Numbered from the stretch's first letter, positions 9,574 through 19,862 are shown. The stretch is DNA of 42,434 nt from Prochlorococcus sp. AG-409-L14 (GCA_003215545.1 QCKF01000012.1:1-42434), one strand, 5' to 3'. Made by a program: numbers and translations. Notes: generated from the letters alone by a model not told the origin.

Positions 9574-9813
9574 ATGCTTCATGATAAAGCAGAAAATTAT
9601 ATTGATTTACGTGGAACTCCTTGCCCTATGAATTTTGTTCGTTGCCGTTTATTTTTAGAAAAACTGAAGCCACAAGAATTTTTAATTGTTGATCTGGATA
9701 AAGGTGAGCCTGAAGAATTGGTGATTTCTGGTCTTCAAAATGCAGGTCATCAAGTGGATGTTGTTTCACAAAAAATGAATTCATTGAGGGTTAAGATTAT
9801 TTGTGGAATATAA
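9574..9813 (+). CDS. TusA/SirA-family sulfur-carrier-like protein
   Basis: 79 residues with the TusA-like fold signature IDLRGTPCPMNFVRCRL near the N terminus. The Cys of the Cys-Pro dipeptide is the position that carries persulfide in TusA, where the motif is CPxP; here the second Pro is Asn (CPMN), and a further Cys follows at VRC. In E. coli TusA relays sulfur for tRNA thiolation; the role of this variant is not established. Begins two bases after dnaJ and overlaps rsgA by 11 bases, so it is translationally embedded in the chaperone operon. Confidence 0.85.
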   Translation: MLHDKAENYIDLRGTPCPMNFVRCRLFLEKLKPQEFLIVDLDKGEPEELVISGLQNAGHQVDVVSQKMNSLRVKIICGI

Positions 9814-10702
9814 TAGTTCTTCAGGAATAGTTGTTTCTTTCAAGGCAAATTATGTAGAAGTAGAAATTGGAAAGCTTAACCAAAACATCAATCAAAGATC
9901 AACAAGGCTTTTGTGTACGAGAAGAAATCGTTTGAGATACTCTGGTGATTTAGTTAATGTTGGAGATGAAGTTTCGGTTGCAGAAATCGACTGGGAGCAT
10001 TCAACAGGTGTTATAACTTCAGTAAAGCCAAGATTTAATTTATTAACTCGACCAAATGTTGCAAATGTTTCTCATATAGTTGTTGCTTTATCTTTGCAAA
10101 ATCCTTTGTTTGATTTGGATCAAGCAAGTAGATTTTTGCTCACAGCTGAACAAATAGATCTTGAAATTTGTTTAGTCTTGACAAAGATTGATTTGTTAGA
10201 CCAAAAGAAAGTTCGGAAAAGAATTTCTCTTTGTAATTCTTGGGGTTATGACCCTATAGGCGTTTCTTGTAAGACAGGAGAAGGTTTGGACCTTTTGATT
10301 GCCTCTTTGAATTCTGCACGCCTTGCAGTTTTGTGCGGACCTTCAGGAGTAGGAAAAAGTAGTTTGCTGAATTGCTTGATTCCAGAAGCATCTGTTCCGG
10401 TTGGCTCACTATCTTCACGATTGCAACGTGGAAAAAATACAACTAGTAATGTTGAGCTTTTTGCATTTACAAATAAATCACTTTTGGCTGACACACCAGG
10501 TTTTAATAAGCCAGAAATCACTGTTAAGCCAAATGAACTGGCATATCTTTTTCCTGAATTAAGAAATCAACTTATCAAAAGTCCTTGTAAATTTAGGGAT
10601 TGTTTGCACCGTGATGAGTTAGGGTGTGGTGTAGATAAAAATTGGGAAAGATATTCATCTTATCTTTTATGCTTAGAAGAATTGCTTACTCTCCATCGCT
10701 AA
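9803..10702 (+). CDS. rsgA: Ribosome small-subunit biogenesis GTPase RsgA
   Basis: Circularly permuted GTPase that helps late 30S maturation. An N-terminal OB-fold part (about 1-75) is followed by G motifs in permuted order: G4 (TKIDLLD), then G1 ([12 protein letters not shown]), then G3 (DTPGF). The C-terminal zinc motif [14 protein letters not shown] completes the family. 299 residues is normal. The start is a GTG at 9803, inside the end of the preceding gene. The 3' end overlaps the convergent YbaB gene by 17 bases. Confidence 0.96.
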   Translation: MEYNSSSGIVVSFKANYVEVEIGKLNQNINQRSTRLLCTRRNRLRYSGDLVNVGDEVSVAEIDWEHSTGVITSVKPRFNLLTRPNVANVSHIVVALSLQNPLFDLDQASRFLLTAEQIDLEICLVLTKIDLLDQKKVRKRISLCNSWGYDPIGVSCKTGEGLDLLIASLNSARLAVLCGPSGVGKSSLLNCLIPEASVPVGSLSSRLQRGKNTTSNVELFAFTNKSLLADTPGFNKPEITVKPNELAYLFPELRNQLIKSPCKFRDCLHRDELGCGVDKNWERYSSYLLCLEELLTLHR

Positions 10703-11033
10703 GTCCAGGAAGATTAAGATTTAATCCACCAGTTAATTCTTCCATGCGATCTTTCATAGTGGTTGTTGAAAGATTGTAAGCATTTTGAAGTGCTTCCAGT
10801 GTTTTTTCTTCTATTATTTCTTTATTCTTTTGTAGAAGAGATGGATCCAATTCAACTTTTAAAGGTTGTTGGTTTCCAGAAAGCCAGATGCTTGCCAGGC
10901 CATCTTCACTACTACCTTTTATTTCCATTGCTTCAAGCTCTTCTTGTAGCTTTTGAGCATCTTGCTGAATTTGTTGAGCTTTTCTAAAAGCTTCGGTTAG
11001 TTGACCGAAATTAGGAAGTCCGAACGCTGCCAT
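10686..11033 (-). CDS. YbaB/EbfC-family nucleoid-associated protein
   Basis: 115 residues; a small DNA-binding protein of the YbaB/EbfC family, usually a dimer that coats DNA. The N-terminal helix [20 protein letters not shown] and the following strand-helix part with LDPSLL and the conserved C-terminal coil are typical. ATG start at 11033. It lies 36 bases downstream of murB on the same strand and its 3' end overlaps rsgA. In many bacteria the gene sits with recR/dnaX; here it follows the mur genes. Confidence 0.92.
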   Translation of the reverse strand: MAAFGLPNFGQLTEAFRKAQQIQQDAQKLQEELEAMEIKGSSEDGLASIWLSGNQQPLKVELDPSLLQKNKEIIEEKTLEALQNAYNLSTTTMKDRMEELTGGLNLNLPGLSDGE

Positions 11034-11069
11034 AACTTGATTTAACGAAACTGCACCTTAAACGGTTGC

Positions 11070-11960
11070 TTAGAAACCAAGCTGTTTGACTTCTGTTTGG
11101 AGCTCTAGATCATGTGTTTTCTTTACCCTTCTTTGCACTAGTTGTATTAGTTGTTTGATGTCGGCTGCAGTCCCTTCACCAGTATTGATAATGAAGTTTG
11201 CATGTAGTTTCGAAATTTCTGCTCCTCCGATTGATTTTCCTTTAAGGCCCAGTCCTTCAATTATTTGACCTGCTTTGAGTGGTTCCGGATTTCGAAAGAC
11301 GCTGCCACAGCTAGGTAAATGATATGGCTGAGTGCTAGTTCTATGAATAAGGTTCTGATGAGTTATATGGGAAAGCTCCTTTTGGTCGTGACCAGGTTCA
11401 AGTAAAAATTTTGCTGATAGGACAATTAATTTTTCTTCTTGCAGCCGACTATACCTATATGAGAAATTTAGCTCTTGACTATTGATTATAAATGGATCTG
11501 TTCCAGACCTAGGCATTACTAGAACTGAATGAAGAGTTTCCTGGATTTGGCTTCCTTGGGCGCCAGCATTCATTACAGCTGCGCCGCCAACTGTACCTGG
11601 AATACCTACTGCCCATTCAAGCCCATGCAAGCCAGCTTTTGCAGCTTTTCTTGCTAAATTTGGAATAGATTCTCCAGCAAAGGCATCAATTAATCCACTT
11701 TTTTTATTGAGACTTGAACCTTGTAGTTTTCTTAGGCATATGCTTAAGCCATTAAGACCTGAGTCATTGATTAATAAATTTGATCCAGCACCAATCACAT
11801 TGCAATTTATGTTTTTTGCATTAGCCCATATCAAAAGTGTTTGTAGCTCTTTGATATTTATAGGCTCTGCGAGAAATTCCGCGGGTCCACCAATACGCCA
11901 TGTAGTTAGATTAGCTAATTTATGAGATTGGTGTATTTTGATTCCTTGTATGCAGGTCAT
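11070..11960 (-). CDS. murB: UDP-N-acetylenolpyruvoylglucosamine reductase
   Basis: FAD enzyme that reduces the enolpyruvyl group to give UDP-N-acetylmuramate in peptidoglycan synthesis. 296 residues, the short type lacking the E. coli extra loop. Seen: [32 protein letters not shown] (FAD pyrophosphate binding), [19 protein letters not shown], and [10 protein letters not shown], whose Ser is the proton donor position. Starts within the last 4 bases of murC (ATGA overlap), a classic coupling. Confidence 0.97.
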   Translation of the reverse strand: MTCIQGIKIHQSHKLANLTTWRIGGPAEFLAEPINIKELQTLLIWANAKNINCNVIGAGSNLLINDSGLNGLSICLRKLQGSSLNKKSGLIDAFAGESIPNLARKAAKAGLHGLEWAVGIPGTVGGAAVMNAGAQGSQIQETLHSVLVMPRSGTDPFIINSQELNFSYRYSRLQEEKLIVLSAKFLLEPGHDQKELSHITHQNLIHRTSTQPYHLPSCGSVFRNPEPLKAGQIIEGLGLKGKSIGGAEISKLHANFIINTGEGTAADIKQLIQLVQRRVKKTHDLELQTEVKQLGF

Positions 11961-13438
11961 GCCACTAGTTTGGGATCAAAAGAATTTGTTTGATCGTTAA
12001 GTTTTTGCCAAAGACAATTTATATCTCCTGCCCCCATTAATAGAATGAGATCATCTTTAAATGTTTTTTCCTTAGTCAACTTAATCAAATCATTTAGATT
12101 TTGAGCAACTAATACTTCCAAATCTGGATTGATATTTTTAATTTGCCTAGATAAAGCGACACTATTTGCTCCTTCTATATATTTTTCACCGGCTGGATAT
12201 ACAGGGGCTAATAAGACACAATCTGCATCACTAAATGATTTGCTAAATGCATTCATAAATTTTTTCGTTCTTGTATATCTGTGAGGTTGAAATACAACCA
12301 CAAGTCTATCTGGACAGCTTGGCAGGTCTGTTTTTTTGCTATTTATCATTAATCTTGCCATCGATAGTGTCTCTCGTATTTCTGTTGGATGATGAGCGTA
12401 ATCATCTACAATATGCCTGCCTTTCCATGTTCCACGGTAGTCGAATCGACGACCTGGACACTTGATTCTTTTAATATGATTTTGCAATTCCCTAAAGGAT
12501 ATCCCGTGAATTCTACATGCTGCAATTGCAGCAGTTGTATTGCTTAGATTATGCAATCCTGGTAAAGGAATAGATATTTTACCAACATAATTTCCCTTCT
12601 CAAAAAAATTGGCAATTGTTTGACTCCCATCTATCGAAACTGGTATGGCAGCAAAATCAACTTTTTCTGACATTTTGATGGACCACCAAGCATCAGGATT
12701 AAAATATCTTTGTAGAATAGGGCAATCATAATTCGCTATTATTAGTTTAGATTGATTGCAAAATATTTGAAATGTTTGAATCATATGCTCTAAGTTTTTG
12801 TAAAAATCTATGTGATCCAGTTCCAGATTTGTTATTAAACCTATCGAAGGGTGAAATTTTACTAAGGTTCCGTCTGATTCATCTGCTTCAGCTACGAGTA
12901 GTGCAGCAGAGCCAGAGTGTGCGTTTGAGTTGTAGTGGGGAACTAGTCCCCCTATCACAGCTGTAGGGTCTTTCTGAGCCAAAGCCAGCATTGTTGTGAT
13001 GATTGTGCTGGTAGTTGTTTTTCCGTGCGTTCCTGCGACGACTATGGCCTCTTGTTCTTGAATTAATGCTGCGAGTAAGTCAGATCGGTGCCAGATTTCG
13101 ATTTGTGCTTGTTTTGTGGCGATTAGTTCAGGGTTATTAGGGTCAATAGCTGAACTCAGAACTACAAGAGGCTTTCTGCCATTTGTAAGAGTGCGAATGC
13201 TTTCAATATTTTCAGCAGTTTGGGAAAAGAATATTCTTGCTCCTTTGGAAATTAATTTTTGCAGGTTTGCTTTTTTTTGCTGATCTGATCCTGAAACCGA
13301 GAATCCTCGATCTAAGAGAATCAACGCCAAACCAGACATGCCTACGCCACCAATGCCTATGAAGTGCACATGTCGATCGATGTTGATCAAGTTTCGACTT
13401 GAGAGCGCTAGAGGCTTGAAGATAGGCCAGGCTGCCAT
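11957..13438 (-). CDS. murC: UDP-N-acetylmuramate-L-alanine ligase
   Basis: Adds L-Ala to UDP-MurNAc, the first peptide-stem step. 493 residues in three domains: an N-terminal UDP-binding part with [14 protein letters not shown], the ATP-binding [11 protein letters not shown] loop near residue 114, EADESDGT and [10 protein letters not shown], and a C-terminal part with FDYRG and [10 protein letters not shown]. Upstream partner of murB with a 4-base overlap. It diverges from gap2 across about 160 bases. Confidence 0.97.
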   Translation of the reverse strand: MAAWPIFKPLALSSRNLINIDRHVHFIGIGGVGMSGLALILLDRGFSVSGSDQQKKANLQKLISKGARIFFSQTAENIESIRTLTNGRKPLVVLSSAIDPNNPELIATKQAQIEIWHRSDLLAALIQEQEAIVVAGTHGKTTTSTIITTMLALAQKDPTAVIGGLVPHYNSNAHSGSAALLVAEADESDGTLVKFHPSIGLITNLELDHIDFYKNLEHMIQTFQIFCNQSKLIIANYDCPILQRYFNPDAWWSIKMSEKVDFAAIPVSIDGSQTIANFFEKGNYVGKISIPLPGLHNLSNTTAAIAACRIHGISFRELQNHIKRIKCPGRRFDYRGTWKGRHIVDDYAHHPTEIRETLSMARLMINSKKTDLPSCPDRLVVVFQPHRYTRTKKFMNAFSKSFSDADCVLLAPVYPAGEKYIEGANSVALSRQIKNINPDLEVLVAQNLNDLIKLTKEKTFKDDLILLMGAGDINCLWQKLNDQTNSFDPKLVA

Positions 13439-13556
13439 TTAAGGCTCATTTCTTCACATCTCCAAATCCAAGCTCTCAAGTGGGTTTTGGTTTTGTGTTT
13501 GGCTCTAGCCTGTATTGATAGTGACGGTTTTTTTAATGAACTGGATGGTGTTTCTG

Positions 13557-13562
13557 TATGAT
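13557..13562 (+). promoter_or_regulatory. Candidate -10 box for gap2
   Basis: TATGAT matches the TATAAT consensus at five of six positions and lies about 38 bases before the gap2 ATG, giving a short leader. No convincing -35 hexamer is seen at the expected spacing. Position within a divergent murC-gap2 gap supports a promoter, but the match alone is weak. Confidence 0.3.
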
Positions 13563-13599
13563 CGGCGGCCAATGAACTTGCGGTTTGACCGCTTTTGAT

Positions 13600-14622
13600 A
13601 TGACCCTGCGTGTTGCGATTAACGGATTTGGGCGAATTGGTCGCAACTTTATGCGTTGTTGGCTCAGTCGTGGAGAGAATACTGGCATTGAGGTGGTTGG
13701 CATTAACGTCACCTCTGATCCAAAAACATGTGCACATTTATTGAAGTATGACTCCATTCTTGGCCAGATTAATAATGCTGAGATTAGTCATACAGAAGAT
13801 ACTTTTATTATTAATGATAAAAAGATCAGATGTTTTTCGGATAGGAACCCATTGAATCTCCCATGGAAGGATTGGGGTATTGATTTAGTTATCGAATCAA
13901 CTGGTGTTTTCAATACTGATGTTGGAGCAAGTAAACATCTAGAGGCAGGTGCAAAAAAAGTTATTCTTACAGCTCCAGGAAAGGGAGATGGAGTAGGTAC
14001 TTATGTAGTTGGTGTTAATGCTGATCAATATAATCACAATGATTATAATATTTTAAGTAATGCAAGTTGTACAACTAATTGTTTGGCTCCAATAGTTAAA
14101 GTACTTGATCAAACATTTGGCATTAATAAAGGTTTAATGACCACAATTCATAGTTATACAGGAGATCAGAGGATCTTAGATAATAGTCATCGTGATCTAC
14201 GTCGTGCTCGGGCAGCAGCGATGAATATTGTTCCAACTTCAACAGGCGCTGCCAAAGCAGTAGCTTTAGTTTATCCACAGATGAAGGGGAAATTGACTGG
14301 AATTGCGATGCGTGTTCCAACCCCTAATGTTTCCGCAGTGGATTTAGTTTTCGAGGCCGGTCGAAGTGTTAATGCTGATGAAGTCAATGCAGCTTTGAAG
14401 AAAGCTTCAGAGAGTTCTATGAAAGGAATAATTAAATATGGTGATTTGCCTTTGGTTTCTACCGATTATGCAGGTACAAATGAATCAACTATTGTTGATG
14501 AGGCATTAACTATGTCTATTGGAGATAACATGGTTAAGGTTTTAGCTTGGTATGACAATGAATGGGGTTATAGTCAGAGGGTGGTTGACTTGGCAGAAAT
14601 AGTTTCTCAAAAGTGGCAATAA
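13600..14622 (+). CDS. gap2: Glyceraldehyde-3-phosphate dehydrogenase, Gap2 type
   Basis: About 340 residues. The Rossmann motif [13 protein letters not shown] is at the N terminus, the catalytic Cys in [11 protein letters not shown] is near residue 155, and [16 protein letters not shown] and the C-terminal [16 protein letters not shown] are present. Cyanobacterial Gap2 uses NADPH or NADH and works in the Calvin cycle and gluconeogenesis, unlike glycolytic Gap1; the sequence looks like the Gap2/plastid GapA side. No GapB-like redox C-terminal extension. The ATG at 13600 is preferred to the in-frame TTG at 13585. Confidence 0.96.
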   Translation: MTLRVAINGFGRIGRNFMRCWLSRGENTGIEVVGINVTSDPKTCAHLLKYDSILGQINNAEISHTEDTFIINDKKIRCFSDRNPLNLPWKDWGIDLVIESTGVFNTDVGASKHLEAGAKKVILTAPGKGDGVGTYVVGVNADQYNHNDYNILSNASCTTNCLAPIVKVLDQTFGINKGLMTTIHSYTGDQRILDNSHRDLRRARAAAMNIVPTSTGAAKAVALVYPQMKGKLTGIAMRVPTPNVSAVDLVFEAGRSVNADEVNAALKKASESSMKGIIKYGDLPLVSTDYAGTNESTIVDEALTMSIGDNMVKVLAWYDNEWGYSQRVVDLAEIVSQKWQ

Positions 14623-14637
14623 CTAAATTTAAGAAAA

Positions 14638-15618
14638 TTAGTAGTGTTTAAACCCTTTATAATTTGGGTTTATTTTCTCACCATTAGACCATAAAGCAAT
14701 TGCTTCTCCTTCTTTCATGATTCCTATAGCTTTGCTATTTGGATGAATTTTAAGAAATTCTTTTGCCCATTCTGGTGAAAGGCTCAGCACCATCTCAAAG
14801 TCTTCTCCCCCATTAATACACCACTCATCCCAAATTATCCCTGTAGGCCAATCTGGTGCTTTAGGTAATTTTTTTATGTCTAAAATTGCTTGGCAGCAAC
14901 TGCTTTGGCAAAGACTATTGACAGCCTCAAGAAGCCCATCACTGCTATCAGTTCCTGCAGCTCTCCAAGGTATTGTATTTGGTTTACTTTTTTGCAGGTT
15001 TTTTAAAGCTTCTATTGGTGGAGTAGGACGCTGATGACATTTGATAGCAGTTTCTTTCAGTTGTTTTGAACAAAAACTGTCGTTAACTAGTGGGTCGGAT
15101 AGAAGTATTGCTAATCCTAATCGGCTTAGTCCATGTGGCCCACTGACTACTATCCAATCTCCTGGCAGAGCTTGTGATCGATGCAATCTTAATGGACCTA
15201 ATTGGCCAAAAGCAGTTATAGCTATGATTTTTTCTTTTCCGCTTGAACAATCTCCCCCTAGTAGTTTTCCTCCATACTCTTCTAGTGATTTGTCTATGCC
15301 TTTATAAACATTTTTGACCCAATTCCAGCAGGTTTTTGGAGGTGCTATTAGTCCTACAGTTATCCCAATTACTTGATCTGCTCCACTGCATATTAAATCA
15401 GAAATGTTTGCAGCTGTTGCTCTGCAACCTATATCAAATGGACTAGTAGTTTTATCACTAAAATGAATTTGTTCAACAAATATATCAGTGTTAATAACTA
15501 AATTTTTTCCGTTAGATTCTATTTCAGCAGTATCATCATCAATTTGCCCTTTAGGCATGAAAAGACTAAGTCTATTGAGGATTTCTTTTTCTCCCAGTTG
15601 AGCAAGAGTTTCGCTCAC
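14638..15618 (-). CDS. thiL: Thiamine-monophosphate kinase
   Basis: Phosphorylates thiamine monophosphate to the active diphosphate. 326 residues of the AIR-synthase/PurM fold. Seen: the acidic metal/ATP loop (DDDTAEI then NTDIFVEQIHF), RATAANISDLICSGA, GGDCSSG and TDSSDGLLEAV, plus NGGEDFEMV near the C terminus. The start is a GTG at 15618, 11 bases after the cyclophilin stop, so the two form a pair. Converges with gap2 across only 15 bases. Confidence 0.95.
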   Translation of the reverse strand: MSETLAQLGEKEILNRLSLFMPKGQIDDDTAEIESNGKNLVINTDIFVEQIHFSDKTTSPFDIGCRATAANISDLICSGADQVIGITVGLIAPPKTCWNWVKNVYKGIDKSLEEYGGKLLGGDCSSGKEKIIAITAFGQLGPLRLHRSQALPGDWIVVSGPHGLSRLGLAILLSDPLVNDSFCSKQLKETAIKCHQRPTPPIEALKNLQKSKPNTIPWRAAGTDSSDGLLEAVNSLCQSSCCQAILDIKKLPKAPDWPTGIIWDEWCINGGEDFEMVLSLSPEWAKEFLKIHPNSKAIGIMKEGEAIALWSNGEKINPNYKGFKHY

Positions 15619-15629
15619 TTTATTCTCGC

Positions 15630-16706
15630 TTAAGCATGATCTTTGAGTAGATTTGCACCACTCAAAACCTTTATAGATTTAATTTTATCTTTAACGCCTA
15701 ATTCTTCTAAAACCTCAAAACCCTCTACTACGTATCCAAAGGCTGCATTTCGGCCATCAATCAGGTTTCTTCCAGCAGGGTTGAGTTCTGCTTCGTATAA
15801 AAAGAAGAAAAATTGTGATGAACCATCATCTAGCGCTTCTCCTGAATGCGCCCACCCAAGTGTTCCAAGTGTTGCAAACGGAAGCACAGGTACTTCAGTG
15901 TAAATACCAATTTCTTCAAATGATTTGTTATAAACAGTGTCTAATTTTCCTGGAACTCTTATTTCAAGGGGTACATGCCTTTCTTCGTTTGTATTAGGGT
16001 CTATATATCCAATTGCATCACCTTTTGGATCTCCAGTTTGTAATATATAAAAGTCTTCCGCTCTATTAAAAGGTAAGTCATCATAGAAGCCTTTGAGTGC
16101 CAAATCAATAAATGCTCCTCCTGTCAGTGGTGCATTATATCCATCTATTATGGCATTCATAGGTCCTTTAGATGTCTCAATTAATACTTCTGCTCTGCCA
16201 AGTAATCTAGGCAGATCATCAAATTCTGAAGGAATATTGTATGGAAATTCGTCAGTAAGTAGAAGTGATTCTAATTCACCGATTTTTTCAAGACTGACTC
16301 TACGTATTTGGATAAATTTTTCTTTATTTTTTTCACTAGAAGCTTCTTCTAAATCCTTAAGATCATCCTTTAAAGATATAAGAATGTTCTCACCTTTATC
16401 CCTATTCCCTTGAGGAATACTGCTAAGAATTCCTTGTTTTTTCCTATTCAGTAAAAACAGGCTTGAAGATGCTGCTTTGTTTATAGCTGGCCAACGTCCT
16501 CCTCTGACTAAATCGCTTGTATCTTCTAAGTTGTGTTGGAGTTCCCTCAGCTCCTTTTGCTCGATTGGCAAGGCATTCCTTAGAAGTGCATAGGGACTTT
16601 TAATAGCATTCCCAGGTGGTAGTGCTGCCAATGCTGGTGGGCATATTGAAATGCTTAGTGAGCTAAGGATGATTAGGAATCCAATTAAGACACGCTTGAT
16701 GTTCAT
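15630..16706 (-). CDS. Lumenal-type cyclophilin peptidyl-prolyl isomerase
   Basis: 358 residues: a hydrophobic N-terminal signal ([15 protein letters not shown] then an Ala-rich cleavage region), a helical N-terminal domain of about 150 residues with leucine-rich segments, and a C-terminal cyclophilin domain (about 175-355). This matches the layout of plant CYP38/TLP40 and its cyanobacterial counterparts, which act in photosystem assembly in the thylakoid lumen. The isomerase core is divergent: [16 protein letters not shown] stands where typical cyclophilins have the FFI substrate strand, so catalytic activity may be weak. Upstream of thiL; diverges from efp. Confidence 0.88.
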   Translation of the reverse strand: MNIKRVLIGFLIILSSLSISICPPALAALPPGNAIKSPYALLRNALPIEQKELRELQHNLEDTSDLVRGGRWPAINKAASSSLFLLNRKKQGILSSIPQGNRDKGENILISLKDDLKDLEEASSEKNKEKFIQIRRVSLEKIGELESLLLTDEFPYNIPSEFDDLPRLLGRAEVLIETSKGPMNAIIDGYNAPLTGGAFIDLALKGFYDDLPFNRAEDFYILQTGDPKGDAIGYIDPNTNEERHVPLEIRVPGKLDTVYNKSFEEIGIYTEVPVLPFATLGTLGWAHSGEALDDGSSQFFFFLYEAELNPAGRNLIDGRNAAFGYVVEGFEVLEELGVKDKIKSIKVLSGANLLKDHA

Positions 16707-16724
16707 GATTCATTTAGATTATGC

Positions 16725-16743
16725 AAGACTTTCGCACAGTCTT
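16725..16743. promoter_or_regulatory. Inverted repeat and -10-like box upstream of efp
   Basis: AAGACT (16725-16730) and AGTCTT (16738-16743) are a perfect 6-base inverted repeat with a 7-base spacer in the 63-base gap between the divergent cyclophilin and efp genes. A TATGAT -10-like box (16743-16748) begins at the right arm, 22 bases before the efp ATG. This could be an operator or simply chance. Confidence 0.3.
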
Positions 16744-16769
16744 ATGATCGCTTGGTATGCCCTTTTGGG

Positions 16770-17330
16770 ATGATCTCTAGTAACGACTTCCGGACTGGCA
16801 CCACCATCGAGCTTGATGGAGCAGTTTGGCGGGTCATAGAGTTTTTGCATGTGAAACCTGGCAAGGGTTCTGCATTTGTCCGCACTAAGCTGAAGGCGGT
16901 TCAAAGCGGCAATGTTGTTGAAAAGACTTTTCGCGCAGGAGAAATGTTGCCTCAAGCATTGCTGGAAAAGTCAATTCTCCAACACACTTATATGGAATCA
17001 GGAGATTACGTTTTTATGGATATGTCTACATATGAGGAAACAAGACTGACAGCTGAGCAAATCGGTGAAAGTAGGAAGTATCTCAAAGAAGGCATGGAGG
17101 TTAACGTGGTTTCTTGGAATGGCAAACCTCTAGAAGTCGAGCTTCCAAATTCGGTTGTTTTGGAAATTACTCAAACCGATCCTGGTGTCAAAGGTGATAC
17201 CGCTACAGGAGGCACTAAACCTGCCACACTAGAAACAGGTGCGCAGGTAATGGTTCCTTTATTTATTTCTATTGGAGAGAAAATAAAGGTTGATACGCGT
17301 AACCACAGTTATCTAGGGCGAGAGAACTAA
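16770..17330 (+). CDS. efp: Translation elongation factor P
   Basis: Relieves ribosome stalling at polyproline stretches. 186 residues: KOW-like domain I with the tip loop [12 protein letters not shown], whose Lys at about residue 32-34 is the position modified in other bacteria, then two OB domains and the C-terminal signature [13 protein letters not shown]. The ATG at 16770 is the family-typical start ([10 protein letters not shown]); an upstream TTG (16752) is rejected. The stop codon overlaps the accB ATG by one base (TAATG), so the two are coupled, a common order in bacteria. Confidence 0.98.
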   Translation: MISSNDFRTGTTIELDGAVWRVIEFLHVKPGKGSAFVRTKLKAVQSGNVVEKTFRAGEMLPQALLEKSILQHTYMESGDYVFMDMSTYEETRLTAEQIGESRKYLKEGMEVNVVSWNGKPLEVELPNSVVLEITQTDPGVKGDTATGGTKPATLETGAQVMVPLFISIGEKIKVDTRNHSYLGREN

Positions 17331-17830
17331 TGACTATTCAGCTTGATCATGATGAATTGCATCGCTTGCTAGCCGCTTTGGCTGAAAGCGATATTCAGGA
17401 GTTTCGCTTGGAAGGCGAAGATTTTCGACTAGAGGTAAGGAGAAACTTGCCATCTCCAAATTCTTCTTCGGTGCTCCCGGTAACTTCTATTTCTAGTAAT
17501 GAGTCTGAGGCACCTGTATCCCCTCAGATCAAAGTCGATCCTCCTATACCAAGTAGTCCTCCGCCTGCAGTCCCAGGTTCACGAGCTGATTCCATTGAAA
17601 TTACAGCTCCAATGGTTGGCACTTTTTATCGGGCACCTGCACCTGGAGAACCTTCTTTTGTTGAAGTTGGAACTCGCATAGCTGTTGGCCAAACTGTTTG
17701 TATTCTTGAGGCAATGAAGTTGATGAATGAATTGGAATCTGAAATTAGTGGTGAAATCTTAGAGATAGTTGTCGACAATGGAACGCCAGTAGAGTTTGGG
17801 CAGGTTTTAATGAGGGTGAAGCCAAGCTAA
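17330..17830 (+). CDS. accB: Biotin carboxyl carrier protein of acetyl-CoA carboxylase
   Basis: Carries the biotin that shuttles carboxylate in fatty-acid synthesis. 166 residues: N-terminal segment (about 1-45), a Pro/Ser-rich linker (SSPPPAVPGS), and the biotinyl domain with APMVGTFYRAP and the biotinylation site EAMKLMNE near residue 132. Translationally coupled to efp. accC is not in the window. Converges on pdxA with a 2-base gap. Confidence 0.97.
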   Translation: MTIQLDHDELHRLLAALAESDIQEFRLEGEDFRLEVRRNLPSPNSSSVLPVTSISSNESEAPVSPQIKVDPPIPSSPPPAVPGSRADSIEITAPMVGTFYRAPAPGEPSFVEVGTRIAVGQTVCILEAMKLMNELESEISGEILEIVVDNGTPVEFGQVLMRVKPS

Positions 17831-17832
17831 AT

Positions 17833-18858
17833 TTACTGTTTTGAAAGTTCAATAGCTGTTCTTATTGCACTGAGCATACTTTCTTCTCTTGCACAACCAC
17901 TGCCTGCAATGTCAAAGGCAGTTCCATGGTCAGGGGAGGTTCGAATAAAAGGGAGTCCTAAAGTTGTATTAACGGCATTATCAAACGAAATTAATTTGAC
18001 AGGAATTAGGCCTTGATCGTGATACAAAGCTAAAAAGCCATCTGTAACATCTTCATTAGAATTATTGCGCCATGAATTTGCGGCTTTTAGCCAGCATGTA
18101 TCTGGAGGTACAGGGCCTTCAACCGTAATATTAGGGTTTTTATCTTTCCATTTTTTGATGGCAGGTATTAATAATTCAATTTCTTCTTTACCTAGTTTTC
18201 CGTTTTCTCCAGCATGTGGATTTAATCCAGCAATTGTTAATTTCGGATTTTGCTTAAATTTTTTACAAAAGCTTAGTAAAGCATCAAGTTTTTCGTTGAT
18301 TAGTTTGCTAGTCAATGTGTCAGTAACCTGCTGAATAGGTATATGTGTAGTAGCAAGTAAAGTATTTAATCTCCATCCATTATATGGAGATTTAGCTGTA
18401 AATAGCATTGACGCATTTTGACTTTCTGTGATTTCAGCAAGTCTTTCTGTTTGCCCTGGATATCTGTGTCCTGCTTGATGCCAAGCATCTTTACATATTG
18501 GAGCTGTAATTAGTGCTTTGGCCTTATTTTTAATTAAAATTTGAGATGCACGTGTTAACCACTGGAAGCTAATATCACCTGTTTTGGCTGTTGGTTCTCC
18601 AGGAGCAAAATTGGCTTCAAAACTTATATTTTCAATTTCTATATTTTTAGGATTTGCAATATTTTCAATCCCTTTTGATTTTAAATGGTCATAAGTTTTT
18701 TCAATTGTGTTTCTACAACCAACTAATATTGGGAACATTTCTCTGGAAATTTCTGGATAATTTAACGCCTTTAATATGACTTCAATGCCAATGCCTGCAG
18801 GATCTCCTGTGGCAAAAATAAGTAGCTGATCATTATCCAAAATAGTTTTTGCTTGCAT
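17833..18858 (-). CDS. pdxA: 4-hydroxythreonine-4-phosphate dehydrogenase
   Basis: Oxidises 4-phosphohydroxy-L-threonine in pyridoxal phosphate synthesis. 341 residues. Seen: FATGDPAGIGIEVILKAL, LITAPICKDAWHQAGHRYPG with a metal His, GLNPHAGENG, and ALYHDQGLIPVKL with a further metal His, all family hallmarks. Overlaps the end of the upstream epimerase gene by 26 bases on the same strand, so the two are likely co-transcribed. Confidence 0.96.
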   Translation of the reverse strand: MQAKTILDNDQLLIFATGDPAGIGIEVILKALNYPEISREMFPILVGCRNTIEKTYDHLKSKGIENIANPKNIEIENISFEANFAPGEPTAKTGDISFQWLTRASQILIKNKAKALITAPICKDAWHQAGHRYPGQTERLAEITESQNASMLFTAKSPYNGWRLNTLLATTHIPIQQVTDTLTSKLINEKLDALLSFCKKFKQNPKLTIAGLNPHAGENGKLGKEEIELLIPAIKKWKDKNPNITVEGPVPPDTCWLKAANSWRNNSNEDVTDGFLALYHDQGLIPVKLISFDNAVNTTLGLPFIRTSPDHGTAFDIAGSGCAREESMLSAIRTAIELSKQ

Positions 18859-19759
18859 GCGCTCTCATTTGCAAATTTTTAAAGCAGTCTTTTAATCCTG
18901 CCTTATAGCTTGGATGTATCAAAGAATATCCTAGTTTTTTACATAGTAAATCATTGCTTACTCTCCTATTCTCTTCCCAGAAAGAACGTGCCATTGGACT
19001 CATGTTTTTTGATGCAATTTCAAATGACTCTAATTTTGGTAATTCTTTGTTTAATAAGTTGGCAGCATAACTAAGTACTTCTACATTTGATGTTGGAAGA
19101 TTGTCGGCAATATTGATTACGTTTGGCCTTGTGCCTCTAGAGTTTAAATGAATCAAATGCAATATTGCGCCAGTAATGTCATCTACATGGATTCTAGAAA
19201 ATATTTGCCCTGATTTTTCTATCATTTTATTTTTTCCTTTATCTATTATTTCTATAGCTGATCGACCTGGGCCATAGATTCCTGGTAATCGAAGAATTTG
19301 TAAAGGCAGTTCAGATGACTGCCAGGCTTTTTCGCATGCAAGTCGTCGCTTGCTTCTAAGTTGTTTTGGGTTTGGTGAATTTTTTTCATACACCCATTCA
19401 CCTTCTGAATCTCCATACACTCCTGTTGTTGAAAGATATCCAACCCATTTCAGAGGTAGTCTTTGTATTGTCGTTTTTAAGCTGTTCAGCACAGGGTCTG
19501 TTCCATCTTCTGCTGGAGGGATGCAGCACAGGATATGAGTGACGTCTTTTAGAACTTCTATAGAAGGCAAAATTTTCGTATTACTGTCAAAAATAAAGTC
19601 AGCTCCTGGTTTGTTGATTCCTCTTCGACTACACAAGACGTTTCCCCCAAGGGCTCTTGCTGCTTGAGCAAAGTGTTGGCCGCTAAATCCAGCTCCTAGA
19701 ATTAAGAATTTGGAATTTTCAGGTAGAGGAGGGCACCTCTTGACAACTTCGTCTAACAT
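18833..19759 (-). CDS. NAD(P)-dependent epimerase/dehydratase-like protein
   Basis: 308 residues, extended short-chain dehydrogenase superfamily, YeeZ-like. N-terminal nucleotide-binding loop FLILGAGFSGQHFAQAARAL, then GYLSTTGVYGDSEGEWVYE with an S/T before the YG segment, LRLPGIYGPGRSAIE and RIHVDDITGAI. The usual YxxxK catalytic pair is not obvious, so the reaction is unknown. Its ATG (complement of 19757-19759) lies at the beginning of the divergent small-gene region and its end overlaps pdxA. Confidence 0.87.
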   Translation of the reverse strand: MLDEVVKRCPPLPENSKFLILGAGFSGQHFAQAARALGGNVLCSRRGINKPGADFIFDSNTKILPSIEVLKDVTHILCCIPPAEDGTDPVLNSLKTTIQRLPLKWVGYLSTTGVYGDSEGEWVYEKNSPNPKQLRSKRRLACEKAWQSSELPLQILRLPGIYGPGRSAIEIIDKGKNKMIEKSGQIFSRIHVDDITGAILHLIHLNSRGTRPNVINIADNLPTSNVEVLSYAANLLNKELPKLESFEIASKNMSPMARSFWEENRRVSNDLLCKKLGYSLIHPSYKAGLKDCFKNLQMRAHASKNYFG

Positions 19760-19862
19760 GAGTACAAATGTATTAGTAGTTGATTTTTTAATGACAAGTT
19801 CTGTTTTTCATCCTGATAAGGATTCTTTGGCAAGGTTGCCTAGTGAAGGTTCTGTTAGGACC

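Noticed and set aside
13408-13757. Two overlapping minus-strand frames over the murC-gap2 gap
   Set aside because: They run antisense to the conserved gap2 start, have no recognisable domain, and their composition fits a shadow of gap2 on the other strand.
19710-19862. Longer version of the small membrane protein starting at 19710 or 19758
   Set aside because: The extra N terminus overlaps the divergent epimerase start and has no pattern; the short form has a charged start, a hydrophobic stretch and a ribosome site.
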